Assembly (NCBI RefSeq): GCF_011734195.1
Contig: NZ_JAANTH010000001.1
Location: 868,001 to 932,000 of the forward strand
Source of the DNA: Halobacterium sp. R2-5
Lineage (GTDB): Archaea; Halobacteriota; Halobacteria; Halobacteriales; Halobacteriaceae
Reading direction: 5' to 3'
Length of the DNA stretch: 64,000 bases
The notes under the pieces: model-generated
Told to the model about the DNA's origin: nothing
The model's database searches: none
Seen by the model: only the letters and a program-made list of their open reading frames with translations
Part shown: positions 59,050 to 64,000 of the stretch, in pieces
How positions within the stretch are numbered: the first letter of the stretch is position 1
Layout of the letters: the number at the start of each line of letters is the position of its first letter
Translations under genes and position numbers: made by a program

Positions 59050-59230
59050 ACCCCGTATTAACAAAGAGCTGGTATAAATGCATTCCGACTATGACACCTT
59101 TCACCCCACATGTTCGGGATTCGCCGCGTGCGCGTCCATCAACCGCCTACGTGACTTCTGGATGGGATGAAACGTTCTGTGCCAACGGGCCGGACAGCAG
59201 CCTTTTGCGTACACCGGGAGACGGGCGGGT

Positions 59231-60571
59231 ATGGAACCGAGGAACGTCCTGTTCGTCTCTGCGGACGCCGCGCTCGTCGGTGACGTCGCCTGGCAGGTCC
59301 ACGAAGAGGGCCACGACGTCAAGTACTACATCGAGGCCGACTCCGACCAGGAGATCGCGGACGGCTTCGTCCCGAAGAGCGACGACTGGCGAGCGGACGT
59401 CGACTGGGCGGACGTCGTCGTTTTCGACGATATCTGGGTCGGGGATAGTGTCGGCACTGGAGCACTCGCGGAAGAACTGCGAGCGGACGGCCACGCGGTC
59501 GTCGGCGGCACGCCGAACACCGACCGGCTGGAGGAGGACCGCGGGTACGCGATGGAAGTGCTGGAGGAGAACGGCGTGAACACCATCGAGCACGAGGAGT
59601 TCACTGACTTCCAGGCGGGCATCCAGCACGTCCGGGAGAACCCCGGACCGTACGTCGTGAAGCCGCTCGGCGAGGTCCAGAACGTCAAGCGGCTGCTGTA
59701 CGTCGGCAACGACGCCGACGGCAGCGACGTCATCGACGTGCTGCGCGCGTACGAGAAGGCGTGGGGCCACCGCATGAAGGGGTTCCAGCTCCAGCGCAAG
59801 GTCGAGGGCGTCGAGGTCGCGGTCTGCGGGTTCTTCAACGGGAACGAGTTCGTCGAGCCCGTGAACTTCAACTTCGAGCACAAGCGGCTGTTCCCCGGGA
59901 ACATCGGCCCCTCGACGGGGGAGATGGGGACGAGCATGTTCTGGTCGCGGCGCAACGACCTCTTCGAGCGCACGCTCGGGCGACTGGAGGGGTGGCTCGC
60001 CGACGAGGGCTACGTCGGCAGCATCGACCTCAACTGCATCGTCAACGGCACCGGCGTCTACCCGCTGGAGTTCACGCCGCGCTTCGGCTACCCCACAATC
60101 ACCCTCCAGGAGGAGGCCATCGAGTCCTCCACGGGGGAGTTCTTCTACGACCTCGCGAACGGCCGCGACCCCGAGTTCGACGTCCACGACGGCTACCAGG
60201 TCGGCGTGCGCGTCGTGCTGCCGCCGTTCCCCTTCGACGACGAGGCGACATACGACGAGAACTCTCGGAACGCCGCCATCGTGTTCGCCTCCGACGAGGA
60301 CGGCGGTGCGACCACGCCGCCGCCCGGCGTGCACATCGAGGATGCTAAACGGGTGAACGGCCAGTGGCGCGTCGCCGGCGAGTCCGGGATGCCGCTGGTC
60401 GTCACCGGGAAAGGCGAGACGATGCAGGAAGCCCAACAGCAGGCCTACGAGCGCGTCGAGGACGTGCTCGTCCCGAACCTCTACTACCGCGACGACATCG
60501 GCGACCGCTGGGTGGAGGGCGACGGCGACCGGCTGCAGGCCTGGGACTACCTCGGGCCCGCCGGCGAATAA
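59231..60571 (+). CDS. PurD-like ATP-grasp protein
   Basis: 446 residues, ATP-grasp fold. The N-terminus resembles phosphoribosylamine-glycine ligase (VLFVSADAALVGDVAWQV). ATP-grasp parts: PYVVKPLGEVQNVKRLLYVG, GFQLQRKVEGVEVAVCGFFNG, HKRLFPGNIGPSTGEMGT and LEFTPRFGYPTITLQ. It could be PurD, but LEFTPRFG and a shortened N-terminal domain suggest a paralogue acting on another amine. The TATA region is not obvious. Stand-alone gene between the livK promoter and a hypothetical gene. Confidence 0.6.
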   Translation: MEPRNVLFVSADAALVGDVAWQVHEEGHDVKYYIEADSDQEIADGFVPKSDDWRADVDWADVVVFDDIWVGDSVGTGALAEELRADGHAVVGGTPNTDRLEEDRGYAMEVLEENGVNTIEHEEFTDFQAGIQHVRENPGPYVVKPLGEVQNVKRLLYVGNDADGSDVIDVLRAYEKAWGHRMKGFQLQRKVEGVEVAVCGFFNGNEFVEPVNFNFEHKRLFPGNIGPSTGEMGTSMFWSRRNDLFERTLGRLEGWLADEGYVGSIDLNCIVNGTGVYPLEFTPRFGYPTITLQEEAIESSTGEFFYDLANGRDPEFDVHDGYQVGVRVVLPPFPFDDEATYDENSRNAAIVFASDEDGGATTPPPGVHIEDAKRVNGQWRVAGESGMPLVVTGKGETMQEAQQQAYERVEDVLVPNLYYRDDIGDRWVEGDGDRLQAWDYLGPAGE

Positions 60572-60578
60572 CCGGGGG

Positions 60579-61427
60579 TCAGCCGTCCGGCCACACGGCG
60601 AGCAGGCCGTCCGGGAACTGCGCGAGCGTCGGCGCCGCGTCGCCCCCGAACGCGGTGTGGACGAACGCCTGCCAGAGCACGCGCTCGGCGTACGGCCGAG
60701 CGCCGAGTTCGACGCCGAGTGCCGCGGCGACCGCGTCCTCGCCGACGGTCGGCCCCGGCTCGACGGCCAGTTCGCGGGGCGCGTCGTCGAGGTCGAGCCC
60801 GAACGACGGGAACAGCCGGTAGGTCGCGTCGACGGCCGGGTGGTAGAACGCGCGCTCGCCGGGATACCGCACGGTCAGCACCGGCGTCGCCGCGGTGGGC
60901 TCCCCGTCGACGGGCTGGACTCGCCGCTCGCCCAGTGGGAGTTCCCGGCGCTCGCCGCGCTCGACGCGGTACGTCTCGCCGGGCGCGGAGACGACGGCTG
61001 CCGCGCCGTCGACGCGCTCGACAGACACGTCCGGAGCGACGCCGCCCGCGAGTTCGGTTTCCGTGGAGTCGCCGCCGACGGTTCCCTCGACGACGACCGT
61101 CTGGCCCCCGTCGGCCACGAGCCCCGGCGCAACCGTCTCACCCGCGGTCGCCGGCTGCACGCGGTACGGGGTCGCGCAGACGTGCGCCCACTCGCCGGCC
61201 GGCGGTGCCGCGGCGTCGAGAACGGACCGCCAGTAGAAGACGCGGTCCTCGCCGCCGCAGGCGTAGGGGACGGCCTCCGGGAAGAACGCGCCGCCGAACC
61301 GCGTCGCGTCCAGCCCCCGGAACTCCAGGACGGCTTCCAGGTAGCGGACGTCGCGTCGGACCGGCGGGGCGCGCTCGGTCGTGGACGCGCGCGTCCACTC
61401 GACTGCGTCGCGCGTGGAACTGTCCAT
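60579..61427 (-). CDS. Hypothetical protein
   Basis: 282 residues from ATG at 61427 (MDSSTRDAVEWTRASTTERA). It is a soluble protein with mixed strands. Short conserved-looking stretches are DVRYLEAVLEFRGLDATRFGGAFFPEAVPYACGGEDRVFYWRS and PYAERVLWQAFVHTAFG. No domain recognised. Convergent with the PurD-like gene and divergent from the membrane protein gene. Confidence 0.6.
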   Translation of the reverse strand: MDSSTRDAVEWTRASTTERAPPVRRDVRYLEAVLEFRGLDATRFGGAFFPEAVPYACGGEDRVFYWRSVLDAAAPPAGEWAHVCATPYRVQPATAGETVAPGLVADGGQTVVVEGTVGGDSTETELAGGVAPDVSVERVDGAAAVVSAPGETYRVERGERRELPLGERRVQPVDGEPTAATPVLTVRYPGERAFYHPAVDATYRLFPSFGLDLDDAPRELAVEPGPTVGEDAVAAALGVELGARPYAERVLWQAFVHTAFGGDAAPTLAQFPDGLLAVWPDG

Positions 61428-61512
61428 CGCGTGGACGTACGCCGCCGCCGCGCAAAGACCTGCGTCCGGAGATGTTCGGGAGACTGCGAACAACTCCCGC
61501 ACTGGACGGAAC

Positions 61513-62739
61513 ATGTTCGTCGCAGGCGTCTCTACGTCCCGGACCGTCAATTCGCGTGTGGCCGCGACTCGCTCCGGCGTCGGACGGTGGACGCGCCTGT
61601 TCACTCTGGCGGGGCTCGCGTTCCTCCTGCTCTGGCGGGTCGGCCTGCTCGTCGGTATCCCTGCGCGCAGCGCCGTCCACCTCGCCGTCCTCGGGTTCGT
61701 CCTCCACGTCGTCTTCGGGCACGCGTACCTCCTCGTCCCGGCGTACTTCGGCCGCGTCCACTCGCCGAGTCGCGCCCCCAGACTCCACCTCGCGCTCTCC
61801 GCAACGGGAGCGACCCTGCTCGCGGCCAGCTACCTTCCCGTCGTCCCGACCCGAGCGGGTCTCGCGGGCGCGCTCCTGTGGGCCGCGGGCGTGGTCGTCT
61901 TCGCCGCGTCGCTGGCGCGGGCGCTCCACGGCGTCGTCCGGGAGAGAGACGTCTTCGCGGACGCGTCGAATTCCGCCGAACGCGCCGCAGTACTCGTCGT
62001 CCCCGTCCCCTTCCTCTACCTGCTCGTCGGGACGTACGACCTGCTCGCCGCTCGAACTGCGGTGCCCGCTCTGCTCGCCGCTTCGCCGGCCGCCGTCTCG
62101 CACCTGTTCGCCGCCGGCGTCGCCGCGCTCCTCGTGTTCGTGCTCGGCGTTCGCTTACTCCCGCGGTTCCTCGGCACGGACCCGCTCGCCGCGCCGTCCG
62201 TGTTCGTGCTCGCCGCGGGCAGCGTCGGCCCCGGCCTGCTCGCGCGCTCGCTGTGGGGCGGCTGGCTGTTCCGCGCCGCCGCAGCCATCGAAGGAGTAGC
62301 CGTCGTCACGTTCTTCGCGCACGCGGCAGTCCTGTTCGCGCGCTCGGACCGGCGGCGCGTCGGCCTCTACGCCATCCTCGCGGGACTCGGCGCCGGCGCC
62401 GTCGCGGTCGGAGTCGCTGCGAGCGTCGCTGCTGGCTGGCTCTCGCCGGCGCGCATCGTCGCTCACCCGGCCGTCGCGCTCGGCGGGTTCCTCGCCGTCA
62501 CCGTCGGCGGGTTCCTCGTCCAGTTCTACCCCGCGAGCGCGGGGAACTTCCCCGGATGCAGCGACACCGCGGTCGGCGTTGCACTCGGCGCGCTCCTCTG
62601 CGGCGTGCTCGTCGAGGCGGGCGCGCTCGCGGTCGGGAACCCCGCTGCCGTTACGAGCGGTCGCGTGCTCGCTGCCGCCGGCGCCGTCGGACTCGCGTAC
62701 GTGGTCGGCGGTGTCGTGGTCGCGCTCGCAGCCCGCTGA
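61513..62739 (+). CDS. Polytopic membrane protein, NnrS-like
   Basis: 408 residues with about 11-12 helices. Motifs: FGHAYLLVPAYFGRVH at about 60-75, HLFAAGVAALLVFVLGVRLLPRFLG at about 190-215, and LVQFYPASAG. Histidines in helices resemble haem-containing NnrS-type or cytochrome-oxidase-like proteins, but I cannot confirm a family. Start at 61513 chosen because residues before it are charged and not conserved. Promoter lies between this gene and the divergent hypothetical one. Confidence 0.55.
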   Translation: MFVAGVSTSRTVNSRVAATRSGVGRWTRLFTLAGLAFLLLWRVGLLVGIPARSAVHLAVLGFVLHVVFGHAYLLVPAYFGRVHSPSRAPRLHLALSATGATLLAASYLPVVPTRAGLAGALLWAAGVVVFAASLARALHGVVRERDVFADASNSAERAAVLVVPVPFLYLLVGTYDLLAARTAVPALLAASPAAVSHLFAAGVAALLVFVLGVRLLPRFLGTDPLAAPSVFVLAAGSVGPGLLARSLWGGWLFRAAAAIEGVAVVTFFAHAAVLFARSDRRRVGLYAILAGLGAGAVAVGVAASVAAGWLSPARIVAHPAVALGGFLAVTVGGFLVQFYPASAGNFPGCSDTAVGVALGALLCGVLVEAGALAVGNPAAVTSGRVLAAAGAVGLAYVVGGVVVALAAR

Positions 62740-62774
62740 GACGTGGCCGAACATGTCCGCACACAGCGCTTAGT

Positions 62775-62788
62775 TTAGGCATGCCTAA
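62775..62788. promoter_or_regulatory. DtxR/IdeR-like palindrome
   Basis: TTAGGCATGCCTAA, a perfect 14-base palindrome 26-40 bases before the CopD-like ATG. It resembles the iron or manganese boxes of DtxR-family regulators (half-site TTAGG). Confidence 0.6.
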
Positions 62789-62814
62789 TCGCCGGGTGAG
62801 GTGTTCCAGCTGCG

Positions 62815-63765
62815 ATGGCAGACGTGACCCACGAGACGGTCGGCTCGGCCGCCGACGAGCTGTTCGACAAGTACCTGCTCCCGAAAGCCGCGCTGACCAT
62901 CATCCTCGCGGCGTCGCTCGTCGGCACCGCGCTCAGCCTCGACCTCACCGGTCAGTGGTCCGCGCTGCTCGTCGCCGCGAAGTGGGGGTACTTCGTCGCA
63001 CTGGGCGTCCTGCTCGGCGGCCTGCTGTGGAAGCACGGCTTCGTCCGGCCGGGCGACGTCGACGCCGCGGCGGACTACTGCGCGGAGATGTACCGCCGCT
63101 TCGACCGCATCGCCGCCGTCGCGCTCGCAGTCGTCGCAGCCGCCGGCATCGCGGTGCTCGCCGTCGCGTACGCCGATGCCCCGCTCGCGCTGCGCGCGGG
63201 ACTCGCCGTCACGCTGGGCGGTACCGTCGCTGCCGCCGTCGTGGACACGCTCCACGACGCGCCCGCCCCGGAGCGCTTCCGCACGCCCGCCGGCGTGCTC
63301 GCGCTCGTCGGGTCCGTGCTCGCCGTCGTGCTCTCCGCCGCCGCGGACGTCGCGCTCGCCGGGGGTGGGACGGTCCCGGCGGCCTCCCGAGCGATTCACC
63401 TGCTCGCGTTCGCGGCGTGGGTCGGCGGCGCCGTCTGGAACATCTTCGTCGCCGTGCCGACCGGCCAGCTCCGCCCCACGCCGGCCGTCGTGCAGGCAGC
63501 CGGCGAGCAGCTCGAACGCTTCCGGTGGACGGTGCGGTTCGTCATCCCGACGCTCGTGCTCACCGGCGCCTACCAGGCCGTCGACGCGCTCGGCACCAAC
63601 GTCGGCACGTACGTCGGAACGACCGCCGGCCTCGCGGTCCTCGCGAAACTCGGGTTCGTCGCCGTCCTGTTCGGCATCTTCCTCACGTGCCCGATGTGGC
63701 GCGCGTGCTCGCCCATCGACGGCGTCTGCGACCTCGCGGAGATGGACGGGGAGGTGGGCGACTGA
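62815..63765 (+). CDS. CopD-like membrane protein
   Basis: 316 residues with eight helices. The CopD/YcnJ-type region is at about 195-305: HLLAFAAWVGGAVWNIFVAVPTGQL, RFRWTVRFVIPTLVLTGAYQAVDAL and YVGTTAGLAVLAKLGFVAVLFG. CopD-family proteins help move copper or assemble cupro-proteins. Its stop overlaps the TusA-like start as TGATG. A DtxR-like box stands before it, so regulation by iron or another metal is likely. Confidence 0.75.
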   Translation: MADVTHETVGSAADELFDKYLLPKAALTIILAASLVGTALSLDLTGQWSALLVAAKWGYFVALGVLLGGLLWKHGFVRPGDVDAAADYCAEMYRRFDRIAAVALAVVAAAGIAVLAVAYADAPLALRAGLAVTLGGTVAAAVVDTLHDAPAPERFRTPAGVLALVGSVLAVVLSAAADVALAGGGTVPAASRAIHLLAFAAWVGGAVWNIFVAVPTGQLRPTPAVVQAAGEQLERFRWTVRFVIPTLVLTGAYQAVDALGTNVGTYVGTTAGLAVLAKLGFVAVLFGIFLTCPMWRACSPIDGVCDLAEMDGEVGD

Positions 63766-64000
63766 TGGCGGTCCCCGACGTCCCCGACACCGCGCCCGAC
63801 GCCGACCCCGACCACACCGTCGACAACCGCGGCCGCGGCTGCGCGAACGGCATCGTACGCGTCCAGCGCGCGCTCGAAGACCTCTCCCCGGGCTCGGTCC
63901 TCGAAATCAAGAGCACCGACCGGCGCGCGAAGACCGAGTACCCGAAGCTCGCCGCCGAGACCCCCCACGACCTCCTCGCAGTCGTCGAGGAGCGCCGCCG
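63765..64000 (+). CDS. TusA-like sulfur-carrier protein, partial
   Basis: The first 78 residues are visible; the rest is outside the window. VDNRGRGCANGIVRVQRALE..LSPGSVLEIKSTDRRAKTEYPKLAAETPH follows the TusA/SirA fold (LDxRGLxCPxPV). The cysteine is kept but the following Pro is replaced (CANG for CPEP). TusA proteins relay sulfur as a persulfide. Coupled to the CopD-like gene. Confidence 0.7.
   Translation, partial: MAVPDVPDTAPDADPDHTVDNRGRGCANGIVRVQRALEDLSPGSVLEIKSTDRRAKTEYPKLAAETPHDLLAVVEERR

Overview
The window is chromosomal DNA from a haloarchaeon. Evidence: very high GC with GC-ending codons, acidic proteins, TATA boxes 25-30 bases before start codons that often have almost no leader, archaeal-only genes (digeranylgeranylglyceryl phosphate synthase, RNase P component 4, type IV pilins with the archaeal N-terminus, a PGF-CTERM surface protein, Tat-exported halocyanin) and an archaeal 7S RNA. 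The protein set and the 7S RNA look Halobacterium-like, but the species cannot be fixed from sequence alone.

Layout. 0-2 kb: start of a complex I operon (nuoA, nuoB, fused nuoCD) read leftward and running off the left edge. 2-9.7 kb: purK-purE, an Agl23-type membrane glycosyltransferase, ribH, an aspartate-type aminotransferase, glutamate dehydrogenase and a CitE-like lyase. 9.7-19.2 kb: a PGF-CTERM surface protein, a MaoC hydratase, a DoxX protein, a CBS protein, an acyl-CoA carboxylase subunit with an extra N-terminal domain, a 32-residue membrane peptide, an AhpD-like protein, and a calcium-repeat protein translationally coupled to a beta-helix surface protein.

19.8-31.2 kb is an accessory region. 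Two paralogous type IV pilin genes with a shared promoter block sit 10 kb apart, and a tRNA-Arg with a partial copy of its 3' end lies at the right side. Between the pilins are an AAC(3)-like acetyltransferase, a halocyanin with a SHOCT tail, a thioredoxin-like protein, a multicopper oxidase, a rhodanese-MBL persulfide-dioxygenase-like protein, a SoxB/5'-nucleotidase-like metallophosphoesterase, a TauE/SafE permease, and several broken genes. It reads as a copper and sulfur redox cargo region with scars of past rearrangement.

31.2-38.5 kb: lipid synthase, two related RecA-like proteins (one with a lost P-loop lysine), CoA-binding protein, AIM24, cysteine synthase, a class I aminoacyl-tRNA-synthetase-like protein, the SRP 7S RNA and a receiver-GAF protein. 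38.6-40.6 kb: an arsenic operon (arsR, arsM, a small di-cysteine membrane protein, arsN2-like acetyltransferase) behind a 30-base palindrome. 40.6-48.6 kb: MscS channel, CRM-domain protein, RNase P subunit, two glycosyltransferases, a DUF2797 protein carrying two perfect hairpins, and a ring-cleaving dioxygenase / hydrolase / DoxX set resembling the bacterial mhq quinone-resistance genes. 48.6-64 kb: amt-glnK, a branched-chain amino acid type ABC importer (livHMGF, with livK separately), a SppA protease cluster, a PurD-like ATP-grasp protein, membrane proteins, and at the right edge a CopD-like protein with a TusA-like partner behind a DtxR/IdeR-like palindrome.
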